This document shows, piece by piece, positions 27,353 through 36,512 of a stretch of DNA of 64,000 nt. The translations under genes and the position numbers were made by a program. The stretch's first letter is position 1; each line of letters starts with the position of its first letter. The notes under the pieces were generated by a model. That model ran no database searches. It worked only from the letters and a program-made list of their open reading frames with translations, and was not told the origin of the DNA. The DNA comes from Pelobacter propionicus DSM 2379 (GTDB lineage Bacteria; Desulfobacterota; Desulfuromonadia; Geobacterales; Pseudopelobacteraceae), in NCBI RefSeq assembly GCF_000015045.1, contig NC_008609.1, positions 124,001 to 188,000 on the forward strand. The letters are read 5' to 3'.

Positions 27353-28975
27353 ATGCCGTTCATAAGAAACATTAAGTTGTCGGCCAAGTTTGCTCTTTTC
27401 GGGTCAATTATTACTGTATTGCTATTTCTTGCAACACTGGTTTCCTATCACGGAATGTCAGGTACTACAGAACGTTTTGATCGATTTACGAGCAAGTATC
27501 AGGCACTGGCTCTGGTGTGCAGTGAGATGCATACGCAGGGACTTCAGGCAGAGCAAGCGTGTCGCAACGTTATTTTAAGTCCATCTGATGAGAAGGCACT
27601 ATCTAATTATAAAACAGCGTCGGAAAAATTTCTTGAAATGCAAAAGGAAGCGATAGTCATAGCCAAGGGTATTGATGACTATGAAAAGCAACTACAGAAC
27701 ATTCCGGCACTCTGGCAGGAAAACGGTGCCGTTAAAGATGAGATTATTAAGCTTGCAAAGGATGGTATGCAAGCTGAGGCTGTCGAAATATTAATTAAAA
27801 AGGAAACTCCAAAATGGCGTGAAATAAAAAACCAGATCATCGCGGTGCAGGGCGCCCTGAAAAAGAAAACTGCGGCAGAACATATTGAACTGAAAACTTT
27901 TGTAAGTCGCACCTTCTATCAAACTATCGCAACTCTTGGAATTGTAATTATAATAATGATTTTACTGTTAATTGTTTTCTGGAAAATCATGCAAGCGTCT
28001 TTCAATAAAACAATTAACCATTTGAATACGCTCGCTTCTGGTGATTTTACGGCAAATTATGAAACTGCGACCCGGGATGAATTTGGACAACTAATGTCAG
28101 CATCAAGAGTAGTGTCTGAAAACATGCATAGCATTATCAGCCAGATATCCAATACATCCACACAGATTGCCTCTGCTTCCTCTCAGCTACATGCCACCGC
28201 TGAGCGTATCGCTACCGGTTCGGAAGAGGTCGCTTCACAGGCGTCAACAGTTGCAACAGCCGGTGAAGAAATGTCCGCGACATCCAGTGACATTGCCCAT
28301 AACTGCCAGATGGCTGCTGAAGGAGCGCAATGTGCCTCTCAGACTGCCTGCGAAGGTGCAGCGGTGGTACAAAGAACCGTATCTGTTATGGAGCAAATCG
28401 CTGCGAAAGTGCAGGAATCAGCCAAAACAGTGGAAAGTCTGGGTGCCAGAAGCGACCAGATTGGCAATATTATCGGTACAATTGAAGACATTGCCGACCA
28501 GACCAATTTGCTTGCACTTAATGCAGCTATTGAAGCAGCCCGTGCTGGTGAGCAGGGACGAGGGTTTGCTGTAGTTGCAGATGAAGTCCGTGCCCTCGCA
28601 GAAAGAACCACTCGTGCTACCAAAGAGATTGGTGAAATGATCAAGGCTATTCAAAAAGAAACCAAAGGTGCTGTTGCGGCTATGGAACAGGGGGTACAAC
28701 AGGTAGAGTCCGGCACAGAAGAAGCTGCTAGATCAGGAGAAGCACTTCAGGATATTTTGCAGCAAGTTAATGATGTTGCCATGCAAATTAACCAAGTTGC
28801 TACAGCAGCTGAAGAGCAAACAGCAACAACCAGCGAAATATCAAGCAATATGCAACAGATTACAGAAGTTGTACACCAAACATCGCAAGGAGCAGTTGAA
28901 TCAGCGACTGCTGCAGCACAACTAAATAAAACTGCTGAAGAGCTGCAACATTTGGTTCGACAGTTTAAGCTGTAA
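27353..28975 (+). CDS. Methyl-accepting chemotaxis protein
   Basis: The protein has 540 residues. A membrane segment lies near 12-35 and a four-helix-bundle periplasmic domain near 36-190, followed by a second membrane segment ([18 protein letters not shown]). A HAMP domain and a long signalling domain follow, with the conserved hairpin tip [20 protein letters not shown] and [18 protein letters not shown]. No C-terminal pentapeptide for CheR/CheB tethering is present. It senses an unknown signal and controls CheA. The ATG at 27353 is chosen for GAAGGAG upstream. AT-richer than its neighbours. Confidence 0.95.
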   Translation: MPFIRNIKLSAKFALFGSIITVLLFLATLVSYHGMSGTTERFDRFTSKYQALALVCSEMHTQGLQAEQACRNVILSPSDEKALSNYKTASEKFLEMQKEAIVIAKGIDDYEKQLQNIPALWQENGAVKDEIIKLAKDGMQAEAVEILIKKETPKWREIKNQIIAVQGALKKKTAAEHIELKTFVSRTFYQTIATLGIVIIIMILLLIVFWKIMQASFNKTINHLNTLASGDFTANYETATRDEFGQLMSASRVVSENMHSIISQISNTSTQIASASSQLHATAERIATGSEEVASQASTVATAGEEMSATSSDIAHNCQMAAEGAQCASQTACEGAAVVQRTVSVMEQIAAKVQESAKTVESLGARSDQIGNIIGTIEDIADQTNLLALNAAIEAARAGEQGRGFAVVADEVRALAERTTRATKEIGEMIKAIQKETKGAVAAMEQGVQQVESGTEEAARSGEALQDILQQVNDVAMQINQVATAAEEQTATTSEISSNMQQITEVVHQTSQGAVESATAAAQLNKTAEELQHLVRQFKL

Positions 28976-29051
28976 AGAAAGTCGAAGAATAGAAGCGGGG
29001 TTCTTGAATATGAAAAACATATGATATCCCAACAAGCCGGTCAGACCGTGA

Positions 29052-29076
29052 CCGGGGGCATAATGACCGCCCCCGG
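29052..29076. other. GC-rich hairpin
   Basis: CCGGGGGC / GCCCCCGG with a nine-base loop, in the 240-bp gap between the receptor gene and the convergent XRE gene. There is no T run, so it is at best a weak terminator. The rest of the gap shows nothing else. Confidence 0.4.
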
Positions 29077-29217
29077 CAGGTCAACCGGGCAACCCGTTAG
29101 AAAAATATTGAATTTCAGAAAACCGAAAAGTCATTTACACAATCAGATTGACAGGCCCCTTCCTTCTGTCAGAGGAATGAATAGTGAATACTTTCTTCCG
29201 TGCAGAGAAAGTTTCCG

Positions 29218-29556
29218 TCAGAAATCATCATTGACCTTTACTGTCTTACGAACCCGCTTGGGCAGCAAGGCCAGCTTATCGTCAATGTGCCTGCCGAAAG
29301 TGTAGCGGATCGAATTTTCCTCATCGCTGAAAAGTTTCACCCCGACGATGTGGGCAACCTCAAACACCAAACCGATCTCACACTTCGGATCACCACGCTC
29401 GATCTTCTGCAAGGTCCTTCTGGAAATCCCCGCCCGTCCGGACAGCTCTTCCTCGGTCATCTTGCGTTCTTTCCTGCCAAGCCGGATGAGCTTGCCCAAC
29501 AGTTCAACTGCATCCCGGGTCTGACGGAGATATGTGCGGTTAACTGGAGAGGCCAT
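29218..29556 (-). CDS. HipB-like XRE transcriptional regulator (orphan)
   Basis: The protein has 112 residues with an HTH domain (about 15-75; LGKLIRLGRKERKMTEEELS and AGISRRTLQKIERGDP) of the kind found as the antitoxin/repressor partner of HipA kinases. No hipA-like gene follows: downstream on the same strand is the hairpin gap and the convergent receptor gene. The protein may regulate only itself, and a perfect 10-bp inverted repeat sits in front of its start. Orphan antitoxin or phage-style repressor are both possible. Confidence 0.75.
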   Translation of the reverse strand: MASPVNRTYLRQTRDAVELLGKLIRLGRKERKMTEEELSGRAGISRRTLQKIERGDPKCEIGLVFEVAHIVGVKLFSDEENSIRYTFGRHIDDKLALLPKRVRKTVKVNDDF

Positions 29557-29568
29557 AAATCACCACTA

Positions 29569-29615
29569 GGATATTATCATAGTCATAACAGCATTTATTG
29601 TTTACGATAATATCC
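29569..29615 (-). promoter_or_regulatory. Inverted repeat, likely operator of the HipB-like gene
   Basis: GGATATTATC at 29569-29578 and GATAATATCC at 29606-29615, a perfect 10-bp inverted repeat with 27 bp between, ending 13 bp upstream of the start codon. The arms contain GGATA and TATCC, the words of the known E. coli HipB operator, here in the reverse arrangement. Confidence 0.5.
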
Positions 29616-29728
29616 AAATTATGGTAATTGCGTCAACCGCTTTACATCCGACCGGTCATTTTAGCACCGCATATCTTCATCTTCTCGCATTTGAAACTAT
29701 TTGCTTGGCTTTTGTGCATCCTTCGCAT

Positions 29729-29752
29729 AAGATAGTAATCAATTACTATCTT
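29729..29752 (+). promoter_or_regulatory. 24-bp palindrome, likely TetR operator
   Basis: AAGATAGTAAT-CA-ATTACTATCTT, perfect 11-bp arms, 14 bp before the TetR start codon. Position and symmetry fit autorepression of the TetR-efflux operon. Confidence 0.7.
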
Positions 29753-29766
29753 TTGTGGGGGATGTT

Positions 29767-30375
29767 ATGGAGAGCCGAACAAGAAATCTTCCGGCTGATG
29801 AACGACGCTTGGTAACGGTCGAAGCGGTTGTCGAGCTCGCCCGTTCACAAAATCCGGGAGACATCACAACAGCCGCCATTGCAAAGCAGATGAATCTGAC
29901 TCAGGGGGCGCTGTTCCGTCATTTCCCCAGTAAAGAGGCAATCTGGCAGGCTGTCATGGAATGGGTGGCCGAGCGACTCCTCAAGCGAATCGATCAGGCT
30001 GCCGAAGGAATTGACTCCCCGGTCGCGGCGATGCAGGCGATGTTCATGAGTCACGTAGAATTTGTGATCGAGCACCCCGGCGTGCCGAGAATGATGTTCG
30101 GTGAGCTTCAACGGGCTGAAGCAACTCCGGCCAAACGGATGGTGCAGACTCTGCTCCACAGTTACGGCAAGCGTCTGCAGGATCTTATTGAACGGGGCAA
30201 GTCGCTCGGAGAACTCGCTCCCGATCTGGAAAGCGGACCCGCTGCAACCATGTTCATCGGCATGATCCAGGGACTGGTCATGCAATCTATGATCTCCGGG
30301 GACATGGAACAGATGCGCGGCGAAGCTCCGCACCTGTTTGCCCTGTACCGGCGCGGAATCAGGAGCGCCGTATGA
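29767..30375 (+). CDS. TetR-family transcriptional regulator
   Basis: The protein has 202 residues. The N-terminal HTH (ITTAAIAKQMNLTQGALFRH FPSKEAIW) is typical of TetR proteins; the rest is the helical ligand-binding domain (FMSHVEFVIEHPGVPRMMFG). The ATG at 29767 is preferred over a TTG/GTG further upstream. Its stop overlaps the HlyD gene start by four bases, and a 24-bp palindrome lies in front, so it most likely represses its own operon and is released by a compound the exporter handles. Confidence 0.9.
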   Translation: MESRTRNLPADERRLVTVEAVVELARSQNPGDITTAAIAKQMNLTQGALFRHFPSKEAIWQAVMEWVAERLLKRIDQAAEGIDSPVAAMQAMFMSHVEFVIEHPGVPRMMFGELQRAEATPAKRMVQTLLHSYGKRLQDLIERGKSLGELAPDLESGPAATMFIGMIQGLVMQSMISGDMEQMRGEAPHLFALYRRGIRSAV

Positions 30376-31523
30376 AATCACTGCCAATGCCCGGTCGCAC
30401 GCTTGCACTGGCTGCGGTCATCATTCCGCTGCTGGCGCTCTTCATCTACGTCGGCTTTCGTTCCGGACCGCTTGCTCCGGTTTCGGTAACTACCGCAACA
30501 GTGACAAAGCGCACAATAACGCCGGCGCTGTACGGCATCGGTACCGTTGAGGCACGCTACAGCTTCAAAATCGGCCCAACCTTTGCCGGGCGGATCAAAC
30601 AGATTAATGTGAATGTCGGTGACCATGTCACCGCAGGGCAGCTCCTCGGTGAGATGGATCCGGTTGACCTTGATGACCGGGTACGTTCACTGGAATCGAC
30701 ATTCAACCGGGCGACAGCGGCGCTGCGGGAAGCGGAGGCCCGTCATGCATATGCTCTGAAGCAGGCGAAGCGCTATGAGGGGCTGCTGGCATCCGGCGCA
30801 GTCAGCGAAGAAATCGTCGCAACAAAACTTCAGGAACTGCAGGTGGCGGATGCAGCCCTGAGCGCTGCCAGAGAGGATACGGCACGGGTGCGTTCAGACC
30901 GGGAAGCGCTGGTGGCGCAGAGAAACAATGTGCGACTCGTCTCCCCGAAGGGGGGGATTGTCGCCAGGCGCGATGCGGAACCAGGAAGCACCGTCGTTGC
31001 CGGACAGACCGTAGTGGAGATCGTTGACCCGGATACGCTCTGGGTCAACGCCCGTTTTGATCAGACAAGCGCATCCGGGCTTTCCGGCGGCCTGCCTGCC
31101 CGCATCGTGCTTCGTTCCCGTGAGGGTGTGGTGCTGAAGGGGCGCGTGCTGCGCATTGAACCGAAGGCGGATTCAGTAACCGAGGAGATGCTGGCGAAGA
31201 TCAGCTTTGATTCATTTCCGAAACCGCTGCCGCCGCTTGGTGAACTGGCGGAGGTGACCATCGATCTGCCGCCGGTTGCTCCGGCGCCTGTGGTGCCCAA
31301 TGCCGCCATCAGGCGATTGGGCGATCAGACAGGTGTGTGGCGCATTACCGGAAAAGCCATGAGCTTTGTGCCGATCAAACAGGGGCAATCCGATTTGAGC
31401 GGCGCTGTGCAGGTGCGCGAAGGTCTAAACACCGATGATCTGGTGGTACTCTACAGCGAGAAAGCGCTGACGCCGCGCAGTCGCTTCCGTATCGTTGAGC
31501 GTATCCCGGGAGTGCCGAAATGA
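30372..31523 (+). CDS. HlyD/RND-type periplasmic adaptor
   Basis: The protein has 383 residues with a membrane anchor near 9-28 (ALAAVIIPLLALFIYVGF), a lipoyl-like half motif (KIGPTFAGRIKQINVNVGDH), a coiled-coil hairpin (about 95-185), the second lipoyl half (VRLVSPKGGIVARRDAEPGS) and a beta-barrel. It would link the ABC permease below to the periplasm or an outer-membrane channel. The adaptor-permease-ATPase order is that of a MacAB/DevBCA-like exporter; the substrate is not known. Confidence 0.9.
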   Translation: MKSLPMPGRTLALAAVIIPLLALFIYVGFRSGPLAPVSVTTATVTKRTITPALYGIGTVEARYSFKIGPTFAGRIKQINVNVGDHVTAGQLLGEMDPVDLDDRVRSLESTFNRATAALREAEARHAYALKQAKRYEGLLASGAVSEEIVATKLQELQVADAALSAAREDTARVRSDREALVAQRNNVRLVSPKGGIVARRDAEPGSTVVAGQTVVEIVDPDTLWVNARFDQTSASGLSGGLPARIVLRSREGVVLKGRVLRIEPKADSVTEEMLAKISFDSFPKPLPPLGELAEVTIDLPPVAPAPVVPNAAIRRLGDQTGVWRITGKAMSFVPIKQGQSDLSGAVQVREGLNTDDLVVLYSEKALTPRSRFRIVERIPGVPK

Positions 31524-32725
31524 TCAGCCTGGCCGGCCGTGACATCCTTCACGCCTGGGGGAAATTTGTTTTCACCGGCATCGGTCTCGGACTGCTGATC
31601 GGCGTGACGCTCACCATGGCGGGGGTGTACCGGGGCATGGTTGATGACGGAAAAGCCCTGCTCGACAACAGCGGCGCCGACCTGTGGGTAGTACAGAAGG
31701 ACACCCTTGGCCCCTATGCCGAATCCTCCAGCGTCTACGACGACATCTATCGCGGAATCCTGAACATGCCGGGGGTGGCACGGGCGGCAAATGTCACTTA
31801 TCTGACCATGCAGATACGCAAGGGGGGATCGGACGTACGCGCCATGGTCGTCGGCATCGCCGCAGGTGAACCGGGCGTCAACCCCGGCTGGCCGCCGTAT
31901 CTGGTAAGCGGGCGCCAGATCACCCGTGGCCATTACGAAGCGGTGGCTGATATCGCCGCCGGTTTCAGACTTGGCGACACCATCACAATCCGCCGCAATC
32001 AGTACACCGTTGTCGGTCTGACCCGGCGCATGGTGTCGTCCAGCGGCGATCCGATGGTTTTTATCCCGCTCAAGGACGCCCAGACGGCGCAGTTTCTCAA
32101 GGATAATGACGCGATCCTGCAGAGCCGTCGCCGTTCCGAAGCCAACCCCGCTTTCAACCAGCCCGGTGTGCCGAATCTGCTGGATGCCGTCATCGCCTCG
32201 CAAAGCAGCAACTCCTTCGTCAATGCGGTGCTGGTCACACTGAAACCGGGGTACGGTTCTGATGAGGTCGCACAGTCCATCCGCCGCTGGAAGCGCCTGA
32301 CCGTCTACACCCGCGCTGAAATGGAACGCATTCTGGTCGGCAAACTCATCGCCACGTCGGCGAAACAGATCGGTATGTTTCTGGTGATACTGGCCGTGGT
32401 CAGCGCCGCCATCGTCGCCTTTATTATCTACACGTTGACCATGGACAAAATCCGCGAGATCGCAGTATTGAAACTGATCGGCACCCGCAACCGCACCATT
32501 GCCGCCATGATCCTGCAACAGGCGCTGGCACTGGGCATTATCGGATTTGTGGTGGGGAAAATCACCGCCACCTTCGCGGCGCCCTATTTCCCGAAATATG
32601 TGCTTCTGATGCCGCTGGACTCCCTTGCCGGATTTATTATTGTCCAGCTTATCTGCGTGGTGGCGAGCATCGTCGCCATTCGCATGGCATTGAAGGTAGA
32701 TCCGGCTGAGGCTATCGGGGGATGA
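31520..32725 (+). CDS. ABC transporter permease (FtsX/DevC-like)
   Basis: The protein has 401 residues with four membrane segments: one at the N-terminus (FVFTGIGLGLLIGVTLTMAG) and three at the C-terminus (MFLVILAVVSAAIVAFIIYT, ALALGIIGFVVGKITATF, FIIVQLICVVASIVAIRMAL). A large extracytoplasmic domain lies between. EIAVLKLIGTRNRTI is the cytoplasmic loop that meets the ATPase. The start overlaps the adaptor stop (four bases). Confidence 0.9.
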   Translation: MISLAGRDILHAWGKFVFTGIGLGLLIGVTLTMAGVYRGMVDDGKALLDNSGADLWVVQKDTLGPYAESSSVYDDIYRGILNMPGVARAANVTYLTMQIRKGGSDVRAMVVGIAAGEPGVNPGWPPYLVSGRQITRGHYEAVADIAAGFRLGDTITIRRNQYTVVGLTRRMVSSSGDPMVFIPLKDAQTAQFLKDNDAILQSRRRSEANPAFNQPGVPNLLDAVIASQSSNSFVNAVLVTLKPGYGSDEVAQSIRRWKRLTVYTRAEMERILVGKLIATSAKQIGMFLVILAVVSAAIVAFIIYTLTMDKIREIAVLKLIGTRNRTIAAMILQQALALGIIGFVVGKITATFAAPYFPKYVLLMPLDSLAGFIIVQLICVVASIVAIRMALKVDPAEAIGG

Positions 32726-32726
32726 G

Positions 32727-33434
32727 ATGAGCGGTACCGGCATAGTTATAGAAGGGTTACGCAAACGCTACGGTGAAGGCGACGCAGCTGTCGATGCCCT
32801 GAAAGGGGTTGATATGCGGGTCGCTCCCGGCGAGGTGGTGGGTCTGATCGGTCCTTCCGGTTCCGGCAAAAGCACCCTACTCAAATGCCTGGGGGCGGTG
32901 ACTGAGCCGACAGCCGGACGAATGACACTGGGGGGCGAGGTGATCTTCGAGGACGGCTGGAAAGTCCGCGACCTGAGGGCTTTACGGCGCGACCGGATCG
33001 GCTTCGTCTTTCAGGCCCCCTACTTGATCCCGTTTCTGGATGTCACCGACAACGTGGCACTGCTGCCGATGCTGGCGGGTGTGCCGAACGGCGAATCGCG
33101 CTCGCGGGCTCTTGAACTGCTCACTGCGCTGGATGTGCACCACCGCGCCAAAGCGATGCCGTCACGCCTTTCCGGCGGCGAACAGCAGCGGGTTGCGATC
33201 GCCCGGGGCCTGGTCAACCGGCCGCCGGTGATTCTGGCCGACGAACCGACCGCACCGCTGGATTCAGAGCGTGCCATGGCGGTTGTCCGTATCCTCAACA
33301 CCATGGCGCGCACGTTTCAGACCGCCATTATCGTCGTTACCCACGATGAGAAAATTATCCCCACCTTCAAGCGCATCTATCATATCAGGGACGGCGTGAC
33401 CCATGAAGAGGCCGGCGAAGGGCGGGAATTCTAA
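32727..33434 (+). CDS. ABC transporter ATP-binding protein
   Basis: The protein has 235 residues of the LolD/MacB type. Walker A is [15 protein letters not shown], the signature is [16 protein letters not shown], and Walker B is [13 protein letters not shown]. It energises the permease encoded one base upstream. The D-loop Thr-Ala-Pro-Leu-Asp is slightly unusual (normally TGxLD). Confidence 0.93.
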   Translation: MSGTGIVIEGLRKRYGEGDAAVDALKGVDMRVAPGEVVGLIGPSGSGKSTLLKCLGAVTEPTAGRMTLGGEVIFEDGWKVRDLRALRRDRIGFVFQAPYLIPFLDVTDNVALLPMLAGVPNGESRSRALELLTALDVHHRAKAMPSRLSGGEQQRVAIARGLVNRPPVILADEPTAPLDSERAMAVVRILNTMARTFQTAIIVVTHDEKIIPTFKRIYHIRDGVTHEEAGEGREF

Positions 33435-33457
33435 ACATACCGGAGGGAACCAAGAAG

Positions 33458-33919
33458 ATGAGAACGGTACTTTGCAGATTTTCCATACTGATCGCGGCAA
33501 TCCTTCTGTCACTCTCCTGCACGGCATGGGGGGCGGCCGGCGGCATAAGCGAATCTGAATCGCTCGCAGCCGCGCAAGCGTGGGCGGCGGCCCTTGGCAG
33601 ACCCGACATTGCCGGACTGGATGAACTGCTGCACGTCGACTACATGCATATCCATGCAACATCGATGGTGGAGTCGAAGGCGAAGTTCATCGGCGCACTG
33701 AAGGAAGGGGCCAGGAGATATGAGCCCTTTACCATCGAAGACACCAGGGTGCGTGTATTCGGAGACTCCGCTGTGGTAACGGGAAAGTTCGCACTTAAAG
33801 CGACGATGCGCGAAAAGGTGATTGAACGGATCAACAGATTCAGTCTGGTTATCATAAAGACGCCTCGCGGAGTAAGGATTGCGTCGTTTCAGGCCACATC
33901 TATACCCCAGGAGAAGTGA
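33458..33919 (+). CDS. Exported NTF2-like (DUF4440/SnoaL-type) protein
   Basis: The protein has 153 residues with a signal peptide (about 1-27, AAILLSLSCTAWGAAG). The NTF2-like fold is suggested by AAQAWAAALGRPDIAGLDEL and VRVFGDSAVVTGKFAL. It probably acts in the periplasm as a small ligand-binding or enzyme-like protein; no catalytic residues stand out. GGAGGGA precedes the start. It lies between the exporter genes and two thioredoxin-like genes in the same transcript. Confidence 0.72.
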   Translation: MRTVLCRFSILIAAILLSLSCTAWGAAGGISESESLAAAQAWAAALGRPDIAGLDELLHVDYMHIHATSMVESKAKFIGALKEGARRYEPFTIEDTRVRVFGDSAVVTGKFALKATMREKVIERINRFSLVIIKTPRGVRIASFQATSIPQEK

Positions 33920-33921
33920 CC

Positions 33922-34149
33922 ATGATAATTGAAGTGCTGGGTGTCGGCTGCGCCGATTGCGTAAAATTGTACGATAATGCCAGGAAAGCTCTAGAAGAGA
34001 GCGGCAGGCAGGGGGAAGTGCTGAAAGTGGACGGGATTTCCGGGCTGTTGAAATACGGCATTCTCTCCCCGCCGGCACTGGTTGTTGACGGCGTGGTCAA
34101 ATGTTCCGGCCAGCTCCCCTCTGCGGCCGAGATCAAGGAGATGCTATGA
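33922..34149 (+). CDS. Small thioredoxin-like redox disulfide protein
   Basis: The protein has 75 residues, with a glutaredoxin/thioredoxin fold of the MTH895 type: EVLGVGCADCVKLYDNARKA carries the CxxC and SPPALVVDGVVKCSGQLPS contains the cis-Pro region. It is cytoplasmic, as no signal is seen. These proteins commonly sit beside CcdA-like and thioredoxin genes, and could take electrons to the membrane CcdA protein encoded below. The ATG at 33922 is used; an upstream GTG is weaker. Confidence 0.82.
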   Translation: MIIEVLGVGCADCVKLYDNARKALEESGRQGEVLKVDGISGLLKYGILSPPALVVDGVVKCSGQLPSAAEIKEML

Positions 34150-34529
34150 GATCCTCTATTGCTGCTGCTTCCGTTATAGTGATCCTTGCCGGCACTGCCA
34201 GTGCCGAACTGCCTGCGGCGAATCCGGCGGCAGTCAATCAGGCTTTAGCATCCGGCAAACCGACGCTGATCGATTTCGGGCTCCGCACTTGTGCTGTCTG
34301 CAAAAAGATGGCTCCATACCTGGAATCCGTGGCCAGTGATTACCGGGGACGGGCCAATGTGCTGTTTATTGATGTGCGCACCGAGCAGGCAACTGCCCAG
34401 AGATTTCGTGTCCAGATGCTCCCTACCCAGATTTTCATCAATCCGCAGGGGAAAGAGGTGCAGCGACACACCGGTTACATGGATAAAGAGGGTATTGTCA
34501 AGGGTCTGCAGTCGGCTGGACTGAAATGA
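34146..34529 (+). CDS. Periplasmic thioredoxin-like protein
   Basis: The protein has 127 residues with a signal peptide (AAASVIVILAGTASAE) and a thioredoxin domain with CxxC in GLRTCAVCKKMAPYLE and the cis-Pro in QMLPTQIFINPQGK. It probably passes electrons to periplasmic disulfides, fed by the CcdA-like protein whose gene overlaps its end. Its start overlaps the previous stop, so all three redox genes are translationally coupled. Confidence 0.88.
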   Translation: MRSSIAAASVIVILAGTASAELPAANPAAVNQALASGKPTLIDFGLRTCAVCKKMAPYLESVASDYRGRANVLFIDVRTEQATAQRFRVQMLPTQIFINPQGKEVQRHTGYMDKEGIVKGLQSAGLK

Positions 34530-35212
34530 CCTTCATAGGCAACATCGAGCAGATCATAGCTGCCTATCCGTTACTGGCCCTCGGGGCGGTATTCCTGGCG
34601 GGTGTTATCTCTTCAGCGTCTCCCTGCGTCCTGAGCACCATCCCGCTGGTGGTCGGCTTCGTCGGCGGGTACAGCGACGGTGATCGCTGGAAGGCGTTCC
34701 GCTACTCCCTGATGTTTATCATCGGGTTATCACTAACCTTCACTGCCTTCGGAGCTGCTGCCGGAGTACTGGGTACCATCTTCGGGGTGGTTGGAGGCTG
34801 GTGGTATGGTGTCGCAGGTGCCGTCGCACTCGTCATGGGCGGCCAGTTGATGGGGCTTTATACAATCCGTCAACCGGTGAAACCCGATTTCAAACCAAAA
34901 AAGGGGGGCATGTACGGCGCATTCATTCTCGGACTGTTTTTCGGTCTTGTATCTTCACCCTGCGCCACACCGGTGATGGTTGTTCTGCTGACCGTTGTTG
35001 CCGGCAAAGGACAGGTGCTCTACGGCATCACCCTGATGTTCAGTTATGCCGTCGGCCATTGTATGCTGATGCTTGCAGCCGGTACATTTACCGGATTTGT
35101 GGAAGCATTTTTCAAGACGCGCGGAGTTCTCAATGCTTCGGCCTGGAGCAGGAAAGCAAGCGGCATCATAATCTCGCTTGCCGGAGCCTGGCTCATCTGG
35201 CAGGCGATGTAG
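34526..35212 (+). CDS. CcdA/DsbD-type membrane electron carrier
   Basis: The protein has 228 residues and six membrane helices. The two Cys-Pro/Cys-Ala sites lie in SSASPCVLSTIPLVVGFVGG and LVSSPCATPVMVVLLT, as in CcdA proteins that move reducing power across the membrane from thioredoxin. With the two thioredoxin-like genes it forms a complete relay: cytoplasmic small disulfide protein, membrane CcdA, periplasmic thioredoxin. It ends the operon that starts with TetR. Confidence 0.9.
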   Translation: MTFIGNIEQIIAAYPLLALGAVFLAGVISSASPCVLSTIPLVVGFVGGYSDGDRWKAFRYSLMFIIGLSLTFTAFGAAAGVLGTIFGVVGGWWYGVAGAVALVMGGQLMGLYTIRQPVKPDFKPKKGGMYGAFILGLFFGLVSSPCATPVMVVLLTVVAGKGQVLYGITLMFSYAVGHCMLMLAAGTFTGFVEAFFKTRGVLNASAWSRKASGIIISLAGAWLIWQAM

Positions 35213-35233
35213 CTCCCGGAAGCAATCTATATG

Positions 35234-35712
35234 TCAGGACGTCTTCCTGTCCAGGCTCCTGTACTGGATCGCCTCGGCAAGATGCTGCTCCCTGACAGAT
35301 TCAGAGTATTCAAGATCAGCAATCGTGCGGGCAACCTTCAGTATCCGGGTATAAGCCCTGGCTGAGAAGCCGAGCCGCTCCGTCACCATCTCAAGCAAAC
35401 GGTGTCCAGCTGCATCGGGTTCACAAAATTTTCGTATCTGCCGGGGATTCATGTGGGCGTTGCAGTGGACCTTGGTTCCCTTGAAACGTTCAAGCTGAAT
35501 ACCCCGTGCCGCTTCGACACGCTTGGCAATAACTGCTGAACTCTCGCCTTCGGATTGTTCTGCCAACTCCCGGTATTTTACAGCAGGAACTTCGATGTGG
35601 ATGTCGATCCGGTCCATGAGTGGGCCGGAGATGCGGGAGCGATATTGGATTAGTTCACGCATGGTACATGTGCAACTATCTGAATTTGCTGGGTTCCCGG
35701 AGCACTTGCATA
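35234..35712 (-). pseudogene. comM 3'-end fragment, copy D (long)
   Basis: About 157 codons of a ComM C-terminal region: YRSRISGPLMDRIDIHIEVP, AVKYRELAEQSEGESSAVIA, HMNPRQIRKFCEPDAAGHRL, ending [10 protein letters not shown]-stop. It is clearly a different allele from copy C (many substitutions), yet its upstream limit, in the Cys-x-Cys-x-Gly codons, is the same and meets the same GTGTTAACC sequence. The ATPase core is absent. Confidence 0.88.
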
Positions 35713-35715
35713 GGT

Positions 35716-36225
35716 GTGTTAACCTTTCTCTACAACTCTTATACAAAACGGCACTCGTTCTCAATTAAAATTACCACCGAAAAACAGCAGCTTCCCGGCT
35801 ATCCCACCAATCCCATCACCATCGGTGACCACATCCGCAAACGGCGCATGGACCTCGGTCTCCTCCAACGTGAGGTCGCCGAGATCGTCGGTGTAACTGA
35901 ATCTTCAGTCTGGAATTGGGAACATGGCACCGAACCGGAACTGCAATATAACCCTAAAATCATTAATTTTCTAGGCTATGCTCCGTTCGATTGTCCAGAT
36001 GACACTGTGGGGCGACTTGCGTGGTACAAGAGAGCGATGGGGATGAATCTTGATCGCCTTGGGGAAGTTATGGGGTGCGATCCCGAACAGCTCTCCGACT
36101 GGTTGAGCGGCCGGCACAAGCCGTTCCGGAAGAGTTTGGAAAAAATCGAGCGGTTTCTTGGGAGGGAAATCGGAGGTACAGAATGGCTGTCATGTTCAAT
36201 AAAATTGATTGTTCAAAATTATTGA
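35716..36225 (+). CDS. XRE-family HTH protein with two HTH domains
   Basis: The protein is about 169 residues from GTG 35716, closely related to the product at 24.05-24.55 kb. HTH 1 is [20 protein letters not shown]...WNWEHG; HTH 2 is MGMNLDRLGEVMGCDPEQLS...WLSGRHKPFRK. The C-terminal end (FLGREIGGTEW...) is unlike the other copy, whose end was replaced by an IS. The start is uncertain, as there is no clear ribosome site. It is joined head to head with comM fragment D. The DNA target is unknown. Confidence 0.75.
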   Translation: MLTFLYNSYTKRHSFSIKITTEKQQLPGYPTNPITIGDHIRKRRMDLGLLQREVAEIVGVTESSVWNWEHGTEPELQYNPKIINFLGYAPFDCPDDTVGRLAWYKRAMGMNLDRLGEVMGCDPEQLSDWLSGRHKPFRKSLEKIERFLGREIGGTEWLSCSIKLIVQNY

Positions 36226-36239
36226 ACGTTACAACATAT

Positions 36240-36405
36240 TGAACAACGGGGGCATCCATACATTTCTGAGGCAACATGCTGACTCTGCGAACTCTTTCCG
36301 TAGTTCTGCCGGCTCCAGCACTTCCACCTCGGCGCCGAACCCATTCAAACACCACCGGAGCCGGCGATTGTCCTGCACCTCGGCTTCGAGCCATTTATAA
36401 TTGTT
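36240..36405 (-). pseudogene. WYL-domain regulator, C-terminal remnant
   Basis: The minus strand reads YKWLEAEVQDNRRLRWCLNG then FGAEVEVLEPAELRKEFAE, the typical final strand-helix of WYL-domain transcriptional regulators. No HTH or WYL core precedes it; the frame upstream is unrelated. It separates the XRE gene from the operon of unknown genes. Confidence 0.6.
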
Positions 36406-36512
36406 TTCTCTCCCATACTGGGACGGGGGAATTCGTTGCGCAGAAGAATGACGGATGATGAGAAACGACCAGCAGTTGCGGGAGAGCAACCCTCCAGGCG
36501 CGCCTCTAATGG

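Noticed and set aside
31451-32764. A 437-codon minus-strand open frame
   Set aside because: Antisense to the ABC permease and lacks any domain; His/Asp-rich shadow composition.
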